Below the pieces are notes generated by a model, which saw nothing but the letters and a program-made list of their open reading frames with translations, did not search any database and was not told the origin of the DNA. DNA of 64,000 nt from contig NZ_CAMKWA010000004.1 in assembly GCF_946476835.1 (NCBI RefSeq), positions 62,001-126,000 on the forward strand, read 5' to 3'. This document shows positions 23,562-33,587 of this stretch, piece by piece; the stretch's first letter is position 1; each line of letters opens with the position of its first letter. Source of the DNA: an uncultured Neokomagataea sp. Lineage in GTDB: Bacteria; Pseudomonadota; Alphaproteobacteria; Acetobacterales; Acetobacteraceae. Made by a program: the position numbers and the translations under genes.

Positions 23562-24362
23562 ATGACTGATCCCGTACAACATGATCCCATCGCTCTTCGC
23601 CTTGAAGCCGCTCGTTCCATCGTGCGGGATGCTGCGGCTTTAGCGCTCTCCATGCGTCCGGCTCCCGGGGGGCCAAGCGGCACCATGAAAGGCCGCCAAG
23701 ACTACCTGACTGAAGCCGACGGCGCCGTCGAAGCACTCGTCAGTCAACGCATCCAAGCACTCTTCCCGGAAGATGGCTTCCAAGGTGAAGAAGGCGGCGT
23801 CACCCGCCAAGGGCAATATCGGTGGGTTGTTGACCCCATTGATGGCACATCCAACTTCGCCCGTGGCCGTGACCGCTGGTGCGTCTCCTTAGGCCTCCTA
23901 GAAGGAGACACCCCCGTTGCTGGCGTCATCGATGCACCAGCCTTGGGAGAAATCTTCACCGCACAGCGTGGCCATGGCGCCTTCCTTAACGGCAAGCCCA
24001 TCAAAGCCGCACCGACACAAGATCCCGCCGAGGCCATGATCGAAATGGGCTGGTCCTGCCGTGTGCCACAACCCGTTTTTGAAGAAAAAATCAGCGCCAT
24101 CGTCGGCCTTGGCGCTATGCCCCGCTCCGGCGGCTCCGGCGCGCTTGCCCTCGCAGATGTCGCGTGTGGACGCAGCGATGGCTACCTTGAGATTGTCATT
24201 CGCCTCTGGGATGTCGCCGCAGCACTCGTCTTGCTGGAGGAAGCAGGCGCACGTGTCTCCCCCTTCCTGCAAACAGGCGGCCTGACCGGTGGCGCCACTA
24301 TCCTTGCCACAGCCCCGGGCATCGCCGAGACCGTTTCCAAAGCCGTAAACGTTTCACTGTAG
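23562..24362 (+). CDS. Inositol monophosphatase family phosphatase
   Basis: The 266-residue enzyme has the family's metal and phosphate motifs: GEE (about residue 76), VVDPIDGTSNFARG (89 to 102) and the C-terminal RLWDVAAALVLLEEAGA block (about 220 to 236). It hydrolyses a phosphate monoester with Mg; substrates can be inositol phosphate, histidinol phosphate or similar. Substrate cannot be read from sequence. Start is supported by AGGAG 6 nt upstream. A terminator follows directly. Confidence 0.9.
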   Translation: MTDPVQHDPIALRLEAARSIVRDAAALALSMRPAPGGPSGTMKGRQDYLTEADGAVEALVSQRIQALFPEDGFQGEEGGVTRQGQYRWVVDPIDGTSNFARGRDRWCVSLGLLEGDTPVAGVIDAPALGEIFTAQRGHGAFLNGKPIKAAPTQDPAEAMIEMGWSCRVPQPVFEEKISAIVGLGAMPRSGGSGALALADVACGRSDGYLEIVIRLWDVAAALVLLEEAGARVSPFLQTGGLTGGATILATAPGIAETVSKAVNVSL

Positions 24363-24371
24363 CGCCTATTA

Positions 24372-24396
24372 TGCGGCCATATTTGGCCGCATTTTT
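24372..24396 (+). terminator. Rho-independent terminator after the phosphatase gene
   Basis: An 8-bp stem TGCGGCCA / TGGCCGCA with a 4-nt loop is followed by TTTTT. Confidence 0.85.
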
Positions 24397-24447
24397 ACAG
24401 CATCATGCAAAATAACTAAACAAATCTGCATTCAACAGGTGACTTCC

Positions 24448-25278
24448 ATGACACGCTCCGGCCTTCTGCGCGCCCTTCTACTCACAACCGCCCCCCTCGC
24501 AATCACCGCATGCTCTAGCACCACACAAACCACGGCCACAGAACAACAACTCACCATCGACCGCGCCACTCTCGCCGTACAAGACCTCTTTAGCGGCACA
24601 ACCCCTCAATCCCGCTCACAGCAGCTTCTATCCCAAGCCAAAGCCGTCATGGTGTGCCCTTCCGTCCTGAATATGTCTTTCGGCATTGGTGGTTCTGGCG
24701 GACGCTGCGTTCTCCTCACCCGTGATGCACGTGGCTCATGGTCTGACCCTGCGTTTTACCGCCTAAGCACAGGCTCTCTCGGCATACAGGTCGGTATCCA
24801 AAGTTCAGAAATGATGTTCTTTGTGATGTCACAACACGGCATCCAAGCCCTGCTGGATAGCCAATTCAAGTTTGATGCTTCAGCGTCAGCATCTTTCGCC
24901 ACAATCGGTACGGGCGCAGAAGCCAGCACCGCAGGCGCACGCAACACCGATATTTACGCAGCGCAAAAGAACCAAGGCCTCTACGCCGGTGCAGCCTTGG
25001 GAGGATCAAAACTCACGGTCGATAGTGGTGCAAACCGCGCCTATTATAACCAAACTGTTGGCCCAGAAGACATCGTCATTACCATGCGGGTGAACAATAC
25101 TGCAGCTGACCCACTACGCCGCGCTCTGATGAACGTTGCTCAAACCCCCGTTGCTGCAACGGCACGCGCCACCACAGCCACCGTACAAGACACACTCAAT
25201 GACGGCACTAGCGCTTATAACAACACCGTTAATAACGCCCGCAACATCCAAAGCCAGAGCCTCTCACCACTGAAGTAA
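24448..25278 (+). CDS. SYLF/YSC84-domain lipoprotein
   Basis: The 276-residue product has a lipoprotein signal (LLRALLLTTAPLAITACSS, Cys about 22) and then a SYLF domain: LSQAKAVMVCPSVLNMSFGIGGSGGRCVLL, FYRLSTGSLGIQVGIQSSEMMFFVMSQHGIQALLDSQFKF, and AGAALGGSKLTVDSGANRAYY. The family binds lipids in eukaryotes; bacterial members are periplasmic or outer-membrane proteins of unclear role. The start is ATG 24448 with AGGTG upstream; a GTG 9 nt earlier is also open. Confidence 0.88.
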   Translation: MTRSGLLRALLLTTAPLAITACSSTTQTTATEQQLTIDRATLAVQDLFSGTTPQSRSQQLLSQAKAVMVCPSVLNMSFGIGGSGGRCVLLTRDARGSWSDPAFYRLSTGSLGIQVGIQSSEMMFFVMSQHGIQALLDSQFKFDASASASFATIGTGAEASTAGARNTDIYAAQKNQGLYAGAALGGSKLTVDSGANRAYYNQTVGPEDIVITMRVNNTAADPLRRALMNVAQTPVAATARATTATVQDTLNDGTSAYNNTVNNARNIQSQSLSPLK

Positions 25279-25386
25279 AATAGAAGGTCATCCACTCCGC
25301 CCGAGTCCAAACCGAGCAGCAAACCACACAATAAATACGAGCATGGTTACAGACGCGGCTTCCTTCAAAGCTTCGTCAAAGCACAA

Positions 25387-25424
25387 AAAAACGGGAAAGA
25401 GGAGCAAACCTCTTTCCCGTTTTT
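25387..25424. terminator. Bidirectional terminator between convergent genes
   Basis: A 12-bp perfect stem ACGGGAAAGAGG / CCTCTTTCCCGT with flanking A and T runs and a 6-nt loop serves both the SYLF gene (+) and the TonB receptor gene (-). Confidence 0.92.
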
Positions 25425-25472
25425 AATAACCAGATGGATGGAGCGCCAAACGCCCCATCACCCCCTTCTGTC

Positions 25473-28355
25473 TTAGAGGCTCAAACCAGCCTGCAAGAAC
25501 ATATAACGCCCTGGGTAGAACCCACCATAAACAGCGCCAACACTGTTATCCGTGCCACTCGCAACGAAAGGTGGCTTCTTGTTGGTGATGTTCTGAATAC
25601 CACCTGAGAACGTCCAACGATCAAGATGATACGAAGCGCTCAGATCCTGCTGGATCATCATTGGCGTCTTGTAACGGCCAGAGCTTGCAGCATCCGCCCA
25701 CTGCGTTGAATCGTTCCAGCGCATGCCGCCCGTGAATTGCAGCATATAGTTCACTGTCAAAGCGCCATGCGTCCAACCCAGCGTCGTGTAGTTACGAACA
25801 CGCGGGTTGCCAGAACCATTCGTGTACAGAAGCGCGCCTGTGAAATCACTGAATGCACCACCCGGTACAAATTGCTGCTTATAGTTCAGCAAGTACTGGA
25901 AGTTGTTCGAAACAGAGACAATGTCACGGCTCGTGATATGGTGACGATAATCAAAATCAAAGTCGACACCGCTGGTATGCAATGCGCCAATGTTCTGACG
26001 ATAAGCCGAAACCGTGCTGATTTGTCCATTAGACAAACGGTTCACCTGACTGCAAAGCGCAGTATTCGTACCGTTATAGCAGTTATTCAAGATATACTGC
26101 GTCGGCAATGAGCTAATCATGTGGCTGATCGAATAATGCCAGAACTCACCAGACAGGGAGAGACCCGGAATCCAGTGCGGCGTAATAACCGTACCGAACG
26201 TATAGGTCCGGCCTTCTTCAGGTTGCAGCTTCGTATTGCCACCACCCAATGTCGGCACCTGCGCACTACCAGACTGCGTGAACGTCTTCGTGTTAATACC
26301 CTGAGCCGCACAGTTTGCAGCCACAATCGGAGATGCACCACCATATGAACCCACCTGGTTCATATCACACGGATCACTCGCCGTATTGTAGGAGATGCTC
26401 TGACCGCCATACAGCTCGTTCACATTTGGCTGACGGAAAGACGTACCTAACGTACCACGGAAACGAACATCCGAAACCGGCGCCCAGTTCACAGAACCCT
26501 TCCAGATTTTCGCCATACCAAAGGTGTTATAACCTGACACACGCCCTTGACCGTCAATCGTCAGATCTTTTGCTAAGAAAGCATTGTGCAGCAACGTCAG
26601 TTGACCTTCGAGGTAACCTTCCGTCACGTTAAAGCCACCGCTGGTCGAACGCACCGTGTTGGTCAAGCTCTGCCCACTTTGGATCAAAGCATCAGGCACA
26701 TTGCTTAACTGTTCACCACGGTGCTCCATGCCCATGGCCAAACCAAGCGCACCACCATTGGCCCACGGCATATGAACAACATTGTTGTTATGGAAACGCA
26801 GGTTCCAGTCACGCAGCAAATATACGGAGTTCGTATTTACATCTGCATTTGCATAAGCCGCAGCCTGCGGAGATAGGGCCTTGAACGGAGAAGAGCACCC
26901 AAAGCTTGGGCAGACAGACGGATCATACGCCAAAGCACTGCCTGAATTACCCGGCGTCACCTGACGCAGGCCATAAGCATTCAGCAAATTAGCATAAGAA
27001 CCAATGTTCAGTGTCTTCGCATTCGTGCGGTTCGCACCATAGGTGTAAGACGCATCATACTGCCAGCCATACGCCACATCACCATTCACACCGAACTTAG
27101 ACGTCACCGTGTCAGACGCTGTTTCTGAACGCCGATCACCAAGCTCTGTCAAACGCCGAACAATGCTCACGTCCTTACCAAACGTGTTGCGCGGGTCATT
27201 TGCTGGAACCATCAGCACAGACGGCAAGGTGCTGGGCTGAACAGAACCATTAAACGGCTCTGCTGCCATAAACGTAGAACTGGTACGATGTGAATACAGA
27301 ACATTCGCATACACATTGAAATGACGATTGATTTCGTAATGCGTATCGCCCGACAGATTGGAGCTTTGCAGCTGGTTCGTCAGGCTTTGATGCTGCCCAT
27401 ACGGATAACGATAAGCATTGTTCCACTTACCCAACACCGTACCATTTGGCGCCACACCAACATTAACACCACTGCCACGCACACGAGCAATATCGGAGTA
27501 ACCTGAGCCAAACACATTAGCGTCAGCACCACCCGGTGCGTTCGTCGCTTGAACAGGGTTTGCCCATGCCCGGTCCTTCTGCATCACGCCACCTTGCGTC
27601 ATGTAGGACCCGAAGAGCGTCAGGTTGCCCTTATCATGGTCAAAATTCCAACCTTTATAGCCAGAAATCAAACCCGTCTGGTTGTCACCATGACCCGTAA
27701 TCCCGCCACGTACCGTGATGTTCGCATCGTTCAAGTCGTGACGCAGCTTAATGTTAATAACACCAGAGACAGCATCAGCACCGTACAATTCTGAGCCACC
27801 ATCCTTCAGGATTTCGATGCTCGCAATCTGCTGCACCGGAATGGCATTCATATCGATGCAGTTGCTGCTCCCATTCATAGAAGCACGCTTCCCATCGATC
27901 AGAACCAGAACGCGCTTGCTCTCCATATTACGGAGATCTGCACATGCTGCACCACGCGTGCCGTTGGTCTGCGAGTTCGTCGTACCACTAGAACCGACAG
28001 AAGGCAGCCGAGACAAGAAATCATTCAGCGTTGTCGCACCGGTCTGCTGAATCTGCTTGGATGTTACGATCTGCACAGGGTTAGCACTGACATTGCGTGA
28101 TGATGCCAAGGCAGAGCCTGTTACCACCAAGCGCTCATCCTTTCCTGCCACAGCATCCACTGCCGTGGGGCGCAATACAGCGTGACGAGCAGACATTACA
28201 GTCGGTGCCGTAATATTTTTATGCTCGGCTGGCTTTACATCACCATGAGGATGCACTGCGTCATGAGACGAAGCGGCATAAACCGGGACAACAGTCAAAG
28301 CACTGCTGGCTAGGATAGAGGCGCACAAAAGCTGGCGTGTAACAGAAGACGACAT
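25473..28355 (-). CDS. TonB-dependent outer-membrane receptor
   Basis: From ATG 28355 the protein is 960 residues with a Sec signal (SILASSALTVVPVYAASS) and a TonB-box-like DERLVVTGSA. The plug domain follows (SANPVQIVTSKQIQQTGATTLNDFLSRLP, VLVLIDGKR, VQQIASIEILKDGGSELYGADAVSGVINI), then a long barrel ending FYPGRYMFLQAGLSL. It takes up a large substrate using TonB energy. The barrel type is common in proteobacteria and the ligand cannot be told; I see no Fur box. The frame is open to 28445, but the signal peptide begins at 28355. Confidence 0.93.
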   Translation of the reverse strand: MSSSVTRQLLCASILASSALTVVPVYAASSHDAVHPHGDVKPAEHKNITAPTVMSARHAVLRPTAVDAVAGKDERLVVTGSALASSRNVSANPVQIVTSKQIQQTGATTLNDFLSRLPSVGSSGTTNSQTNGTRGAACADLRNMESKRVLVLIDGKRASMNGSSNCIDMNAIPVQQIASIEILKDGGSELYGADAVSGVINIKLRHDLNDANITVRGGITGHGDNQTGLISGYKGWNFDHDKGNLTLFGSYMTQGGVMQKDRAWANPVQATNAPGGADANVFGSGYSDIARVRGSGVNVGVAPNGTVLGKWNNAYRYPYGQHQSLTNQLQSSNLSGDTHYEINRHFNVYANVLYSHRTSSTFMAAEPFNGSVQPSTLPSVLMVPANDPRNTFGKDVSIVRRLTELGDRRSETASDTVTSKFGVNGDVAYGWQYDASYTYGANRTNAKTLNIGSYANLLNAYGLRQVTPGNSGSALAYDPSVCPSFGCSSPFKALSPQAAAYANADVNTNSVYLLRDWNLRFHNNNVVHMPWANGGALGLAMGMEHRGEQLSNVPDALIQSGQSLTNTVRSTSGGFNVTEGYLEGQLTLLHNAFLAKDLTIDGQGRVSGYNTFGMAKIWKGSVNWAPVSDVRFRGTLGTSFRQPNVNELYGGQSISYNTASDPCDMNQVGSYGGASPIVAANCAAQGINTKTFTQSGSAQVPTLGGGNTKLQPEEGRTYTFGTVITPHWIPGLSLSGEFWHYSISHMISSLPTQYILNNCYNGTNTALCSQVNRLSNGQISTVSAYRQNIGALHTSGVDFDFDYRHHITSRDIVSVSNNFQYLLNYKQQFVPGGAFSDFTGALLYTNGSGNPRVRNYTTLGWTHGALTVNYMLQFTGGMRWNDSTQWADAASSGRYKTPMMIQQDLSASYHLDRWTFSGGIQNITNKKPPFVASGTDNSVGAVYGGFYPGRYMFLQAGLSL

Positions 28356-28739
28356 TCGTTTTCCCAAAGCATCTATGTGATTGCTCACTGTTATCCGCGC
28401 TTCTCCAGTCATTTTCCATACGCATTGCTGCCATGCCCTCAGCAAGCATCTAATCTGTGGCCATCACGACACAAGCCATTGATATGAAAGGAAATATTTC
28501 AAAATGATTCATGCTCAAGATTTATAAAATATTTTTATATATCAAATACTTAAATCAAAATTCACAACAACACACCTCAGAGCGAAAAATAAATGATACA
28601 TTTAGTTACAATTATTTTTAAAAAAAATTATAGCAATTTGAAACGCCACTTTCCGTATTTTTCACAGAATTGAAAAAATAGACCCGCAAGAATCGGAATG
28701 AGGATCAAAAAAATATCGAACAAAAAATACGCCGAGAGA
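28356..28739. other. AT-rich intergenic region upstream of the TonB receptor
   Basis: The stretch has no supported gene. It is much more AT-rich than its surroundings, with A/T tracts at about 28,490 to 28,560 and 28,600 to 28,680, and should hold the receptor promoter; I cannot place -35/-10 boxes with confidence. Confidence 0.5.
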
Positions 28740-29849
28740 CTAATTTCCATCCCTCAAATGCTGTACATTTCGGTTGTGTTCCTCAAGCGTCTCCGCAAAA
28801 CGATGGCCACCATGCCCATTCGCTACAAAATACAGAGCTTTACTCACAGCAGGGTGAGCCGCTGCTTCCAGAGACGTCAAACTCGGTGAGCAAATCGGTC
28901 CCGGAGGCAAACCCGTATGCATATAAGTGTTATACGGCCCATCCGTCAGCAAATCATCATGCTCCAACGGACGGCTCAACACCCCCATACCCTCACTTAC
29001 ACCATAGATCACACTCGGATCTGTCTGTAAGCGCATCCCCAACTGCAAACGATTAAGGAACACACGCGCCACTAAGGGGCGCTCAGAAGGCTCGGCAGTC
29101 TCTCGCTCGATCAGGGAGGCCAAGGTCAACAATTCCTGCGGTGACCGTATCACACCATCGAGAGACGCAACGTCTCTCTCCGCCCAAACACGCTGCAAGC
29201 GTTCATCCATCAAATGACTTAAACGCGCAACGACAACAGCACGCGCTGTCCCTAACGGCAGAGCTAACGTCTCAGGAAATAATTGCCCTTCCGATAAAGG
29301 AGGAATATCGCCCGCCAAAAAAGAAGCCTGTTGCAAAAGCACTTCCATACGCTTCACCGTCAACCCTTCTGGGACCGTGACCATATGTTCGACCGGGTGA
29401 CCGTGCCGCAAAATCGTGAGGATATGAGCAACAGAAACACGTGCCGGAAACGCAAATTCCGCAGCATGCACAGAGCCATCACTGCGCGTTACCAGCGTAG
29501 CAACACGAAAAAATAAACCTGATGACCATGTTGGGGAAAGAACGCCAGCATCCTGCAACGCAGCAGAAACCTGACCAATACCACCATGGGGGACAACCAC
29601 AACATGCGCTTCAGGCGATGGGCCGGGATCCGTATAATGCCCATAACCTGCAACCGCGGAGGCCATCAGTGCAAAAGGCAACGCCAACCACGCCAGCTTG
29701 CGCCCAAAACCAGGCGGCAAACTTAAACGCGGGGGATGCTCATCGTCCACAGCCGCTGCACCATCAGGCACAGACGATTGCAGATCACCAGCCGCATGCT
29801 TATCGGCATCGGCTGTATCTGACGTTACGGGCGTTTGTTGATCACGCAC
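28740..29849 (-). CDS. mltG: Endolytic murein transglycosylase MltG
   Basis: This 369-residue protein has a disordered acidic N-terminus, one membrane helix (LAWLALPFALMASAVAGYG, about 52 to 70), a LysM-like region and the YceG catalytic domain with ASLIERETAEPSER (catalytic Glu), LQTDPSVIYG, PYNTYMHTGLPPGPI motifs. It cuts nascent glycan strands and so sets their length. It follows fabF by 12 nt, the usual alphaproteobacterial arrangement. Confidence 0.95.
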   Translation of the reverse strand: MRDQQTPVTSDTADADKHAAGDLQSSVPDGAAAVDDEHPPRLSLPPGFGRKLAWLALPFALMASAVAGYGHYTDPGPSPEAHVVVVPHGGIGQVSAALQDAGVLSPTWSSGLFFRVATLVTRSDGSVHAAEFAFPARVSVAHILTILRHGHPVEHMVTVPEGLTVKRMEVLLQQASFLAGDIPPLSEGQLFPETLALPLGTARAVVVARLSHLMDERLQRVWAERDVASLDGVIRSPQELLTLASLIERETAEPSERPLVARVFLNRLQLGMRLQTDPSVIYGVSEGMGVLSRPLEHDDLLTDGPYNTYMHTGLPPGPICSPSLTSLEAAAHPAVSKALYFVANGHGGHRFAETLEEHNRNVQHLRDGN

Positions 29850-29861
29850 CGTATCGCCCTT

Positions 29862-31145
29862 TTAGCCTTCAAACCGCTTCAGGATGATGCTGGCATTCGT
29901 GCCACCAAAACCAAAGCTGTTTGACAGCGCAACATTGATCTTACGCTGCTGCGCTTCATGCGCCACACGATCAATCACGCTTTCACGTGCAGGGTTATCG
30001 AGGTTCAATGTTGGCGGTGCAACATTATCACGAATGGCCTGCAAGCAGAAAATCGCTTCCACAGCACCCGCTGCACCGAGCAAATGTCCGATTGCTGACT
30101 TCGTGGAGGACATCGCCAAATTCTTAGCGTGATCGCCAAAGAAGCGCTCAACAGCATCCAACTCAAGGTCATCCGCCATTGTGGATGTACCATGTGCATT
30201 CACGTAATCGATCTGGCTCGCATCCAAACCGCTGTTACGCAGAGCAGCCTTCATGGCACGGAATGCACCCTCATGACCTTCTGCTGGTGATGTAATGTGA
30301 TGCGCATCGCCCGACAGGCCATAACCACCAATTTCACCGTAAATCTTAGCGCCACGTGCCTTTGCGTGTTCCAGTTCTTCCAGAACAACAACACCGGCAC
30401 CTTCACCCATGACAAAGCCATCACGGTCTTTATCCCACGGACGAGACGCCTTCTCCGGCGCATCATTCGAACCTGTGGAAAGCGCACGTGCAGAGCTAAA
30501 CCCAGCAATGCCCAATGAGCAGATAGCTGCTTCCGCGCCACCGGCAACCATCACATCCGCATCACCGTAGTGAATTAAACGTGCGGCATCACCAATAGCA
30601 TGAACACCCGTCGCACATGCTGTAACAGCAGCATGGTTTGGCCCTTTAAAGCCATAACGGATAGAAAGATGGCCAGACACCAGATTGATCAAAGATGCCG
30701 GGATAAAGAACGGCGACAAACGGCGAGCCTTACCGTTTGCCACTGTCAAAGCACCGTCATAAATCGTCTGCAGGCCACCGATACCAGAGCCGATCATCAC
30801 GCCAGTCGCGCAACGGTCTTCTTCGTTCTCTGGTGTCCAGCCAGAATCCTGCACAGCCTGAATAGCAGCTGCCAAGCCAAGATGGATAAAGCGGTCCATC
30901 TTTTTTTGGTCTTTAACGGCAACCCAGTCAGAAAGCGTCAAACCGCCTTCTGCAGTCGGCCCAACCGGCACTTCACCAGCGACCTGCGCTGGCAATTCAG
31001 AGGGGTCAAAATGCGTGATACGTCCAATGCCAGACTGCCCCGCGAGCAGACGTTTCCACGTCGCTTCAGCGCCAACAGCCAGCGGGCTCACCACACCGAT
31101 TCCGGTTACGACGATGCGCCGTCCGTTAGTTGCACTGCCGTTCAT
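29862..31145 (-). CDS. fabF: 3-oxoacyl-ACP synthase II (FabF)
   Basis: The 427-residue enzyme condenses malonyl-ACP with acyl-ACP in fatty acid elongation. It starts RRIVVTGIGVVSPLAVG and shows the Cys nucleophile in AVTACATGVHAIGDA, and two His sites in VNAHGTST and SAIGHLLGAAGAVEA. The C-terminal SNSFGFGGTNASIILKRF is typical. It lies after acpP and before mltG. Confidence 0.97.
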   Translation of the reverse strand: MNGSATNGRRIVVTGIGVVSPLAVGAEATWKRLLAGQSGIGRITHFDPSELPAQVAGEVPVGPTAEGGLTLSDWVAVKDQKKMDRFIHLGLAAAIQAVQDSGWTPENEEDRCATGVMIGSGIGGLQTIYDGALTVANGKARRLSPFFIPASLINLVSGHLSIRYGFKGPNHAAVTACATGVHAIGDAARLIHYGDADVMVAGGAEAAICSLGIAGFSSARALSTGSNDAPEKASRPWDKDRDGFVMGEGAGVVVLEELEHAKARGAKIYGEIGGYGLSGDAHHITSPAEGHEGAFRAMKAALRNSGLDASQIDYVNAHGTSTMADDLELDAVERFFGDHAKNLAMSSTKSAIGHLLGAAGAVEAIFCLQAIRDNVAPPTLNLDNPARESVIDRVAHEAQQRKINVALSNSFGFGGTNASIILKRFEG

Positions 31146-31191
31146 CGATGCCCCTCGTTATGCTGGTAAATTCGTCTTCAAACTGCAACCG

Positions 31192-31227
31192 CGTGTTTGA
31201 AGTACTGTATATAGCACTTCAAACACG
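31192..31227 (-). promoter_or_regulatory. Hairpin between acpP and fabF
   Basis: A perfect 12-bp inverted repeat CGTGTTTGAAGT / ACTTCAAACACG with a 12-nt loop lies in the 158-nt gap. No T-run follows, so it is better seen as an mRNA-stabilising or attenuating hairpin that would let acpP be made in excess of fabF. Confidence 0.55.
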
Positions 31228-31303
31228 GTGCAGACAGAAGGCTTGCCGGCCCAAATTGGCAACACAGCACAGCCCCCTGCGTATCGCATCAGGCAAAAAA
31301 GCC

Positions 31304-31543
31304 TTAAGCAGCCTTCTGCTTTTCGATGTAGTCGATCGCATCCTTAACCGTGCCGATCTTCTCAGCAGCGTCTTCAGGAATCTCAACAGAGAAAGCTTCT
31401 TCGAAAGCCATAACCAGCTCAACCGTGTCGAGGCTGTCTGCGCCCAGATCGTCAATGAAAGACGCGTCTGACGTGACCTTGCTTTCTTCAACGCCGAGAT
31501 GTTCTACGACGATCTTCTTCACCTTATCAGCGATATCGCTCAT
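31304..31543 (-). CDS. acpP: Acyl carrier protein
   Basis: This 79-residue acidic protein has the phosphopantetheine site [19 protein letters not shown], with Ser37 as attachment point. It carries acyl chains through fatty acid synthesis. It is flanked by longer gaps than its neighbours (270 nt upstream, 158 nt downstream), consistent with its own promoter and high expression. Confidence 0.97.
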   Translation of the reverse strand: MSDIADKVKKIVVEHLGVEESKVTSDASFIDDLGADSLDTVELVMAFEEAFSVEIPEDAAEKIGTVKDAIDYIEKQKAA

Positions 31544-31813
31544 GTGTCCGTTCCTTGTTGCCCATCCGGGCGTTGTATCAACTCTTTGCTACAGCCTTCT
31601 GCGCGTCCTGCCAAACAAAACACACAGAGCCTGCACACCGCCCGAAGCGACGTTAACCCCGGGCTGAACGACTGTCCGCCTGAAACGGGGAGACATTCTC
31701 CCAACAGGCTGACCCAAAACAGACCGGGCAAAGCAGCGCGCGCATTAGCACGCTTTGCCCTTTGGGCCAAGCTTCTGTCAGAATCTGCCCCATTTCAGAG
31801 CATGACAAACCGT

Positions 31814-32554
31814 TTAGACCATCGACATGCCGCCGTTAACGTGCAGCGTTGAGCCAGTTACCCAACCCGCTTCATTTGATGCCAGATAGACAACAGCCGA
31901 TGCAATATCATCCGGTGCCCCCATACGGCCCAACGGAATGGAACCCACCATCTTTTCACGTAGGCTCTCAGACAGAACATCCGTCATCGGTGTTTCAATA
32001 AAGCCCGGCGCCACAACATTCACCGTCACACCACGCGGCCCCGCTTCCTGAGCGAGAGACTTGCTCATACCGACCATGCCAGCCTTCGCAGCCGCATAAT
32101 TGGCCTGACCCGCATTCCCCGTCGTACCCACAATGGAAGCAATCGAGATAATGCGACCCGCGCGGCGGCGCAGCATGCCCTTTAATGCTGCACGCGCCAG
32201 ACGGAATGGGCTTTCCAAATCAACCGTCATGACCTGCGACCAATCGCTATCCTTCATACGGATCGCCAGTTGGTCACGTGTCAAACCCGCATTGTTCACC
32301 AAAATATCCAATGGCGCACCAGCAACCTCTTCTGCCTTGCCAACCAGAGCATCGGCATCCGCTGGGTCCGAAAGGTTCGCAACAGCAATATGCGCACGCT
32401 CACCCAGAGATTGCGCCAGTTCCGTCAATACTGCTTCACGCGTACCGCTCAGAACAACCGTCGCACCTTGTGCATGCAACTTACGTGCGATTGCCGCACC
32501 AATACCACCCGTTGCACCCGTAATGAGCGCGACCTTACCTGTCAGTGAAAACAT
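31814..32554 (-). CDS. fabG: 3-oxoacyl-ACP reductase (FabG)
   Basis: This 246-residue SDR reduces 3-oxoacyl-ACP with NADPH. It has TGATGGIGAAIARKL (residues 14 to 28), NNAG, catalytic Ser in ISIASIVG, Tyr/Lys in NYAAAKAG and the FIETPMTDVL loop, and ends in HVNGGMSMV. It lies 12 nt after fabD and 270 nt before acpP. Confidence 0.97.
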   Translation of the reverse strand: MFSLTGKVALITGATGGIGAAIARKLHAQGATVVLSGTREAVLTELAQSLGERAHIAVANLSDPADADALVGKAEEVAGAPLDILVNNAGLTRDQLAIRMKDSDWSQVMTVDLESPFRLARAALKGMLRRRAGRIISIASIVGTTGNAGQANYAAAKAGMVGMSKSLAQEAGPRGVTVNVVAPGFIETPMTDVLSESLREKMVGSIPLGRMGAPDDIASAVVYLASNEAGWVTGSTLHVNGGMSMV

Positions 32555-32566
32555 AATCTTAAATCC

Positions 32567-33511
32567 TTAAAGAGCTTTGAGCAGTGCTTCGAGTTCCGCT
32601 GGCGTACCAGCGTTGTCAGCCTTGAGGTCTGGAGCAATACGCCGCGCAAGACCACAAAGTACTTTCCCAGCACCAAGCTCATGCATGTTCGTGATGCCCA
32701 TTTCAGCAAAAGACTGAACCGTCTCACGCCAACGCACCGTACCCGTCACCTGACGCACCAACAGATCGCGGATTGTCGCGGCGTCCGTGACCTTGGCTGC
32801 AGTGACATTCGCCACGACAGGAATACGCGGCGCGCTCAGCGTAGCGCCCGCCAACGCTTCTTCCATCTCACGTGCTGCAGGAGCCATCAAAGAAGAATGG
32901 AACGGTGCAGAAACTGGAAGTTTGACAGCGCGCTTAATGCCCTTTTCTTTAGCCAGCACAATAGCACGGTCCACAGCCGCCATCTTACCAGAAACGACGA
33001 TCTGGCCACCGCCATTATCATTCGCGATTTCCAGCGTTTCTCCCTGAGCCGCTTCAGCGCAAATTTCTTGTGCCAAATCAGCTTCAACACCGAGAAGAGC
33101 AGCCATTCCGCCTTCACCAGCCGGAACGGCACGCTGCATGGCCTGCCCGCGCAAACGCAACAAACGCGCACCTTCGGCAATGCCCAACGTACCGGCTGCG
33201 GCAAGTGCCGAGTATTCACCCAAAGAATGACCTGCAACCAACGCAGCCTTATCCGCCAGAGCAAAACCACCCTCGGCTTCCAACGCACGCACCGTTGCTA
33301 AAGACACCGCGAAAAGTGCAGGCTGCGTATTCTCAGTGCGGGTGAGCTCATCAGCATCACCCTCAAACATCAAACGTGAAAGATGCTCACCCAATGCATC
33401 GTCCACTTCCTGGAAAACGGCACGTGCTACTGGGAAGGCATCATACAGTGCCTGCCCCATACCAACGGACTGACTGCCCTGACCGGGAAAGACAAAAGCG
33501 TGAACGGACAT
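32567..33511 (-). CDS. fabD: Malonyl-CoA:ACP transacylase (FabD)
   Basis: This 314-residue enzyme loads malonyl groups on ACP. It shows FPGQGSQSVGMG at the start, the nucleophile Ser in GHSLGEYSALAAAG (about residue 93), the QAMQRAVPAGEGGM Arg/Gly block near 120, and the active-site His in SAPFHSSLM (about 200). It is the first gene of the leftward cluster, with AGAGG before the ATG at 33511. Confidence 0.96.
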   Translation of the reverse strand: MSVHAFVFPGQGSQSVGMGQALYDAFPVARAVFQEVDDALGEHLSRLMFEGDADELTRTENTQPALFAVSLATVRALEAEGGFALADKAALVAGHSLGEYSALAAAGTLGIAEGARLLRLRGQAMQRAVPAGEGGMAALLGVEADLAQEICAEAAQGETLEIANDNGGGQIVVSGKMAAVDRAIVLAKEKGIKRAVKLPVSAPFHSSLMAPAAREMEEALAGATLSAPRIPVVANVTAAKVTDAATIRDLLVRQVTGTVRWRETVQSFAEMGITNMHELGAGKVLCGLARRIAPDLKADNAGTPAELEALLKAL

Positions 33512-33587
33512 CAAAACCTCTTTGTGGCGTGCCTAAAATGCTTTTGTGGTGATGCTGCTTCACAGCGCATCTGTCAAATCATACCCC

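Noticed and set aside
31219..31491. 90-codon frame overlapping acpP
   Set aside because: Different-frame shadow of the acyl carrier protein gene; Leu/Arg/Ser-rich and without a ribosome site.
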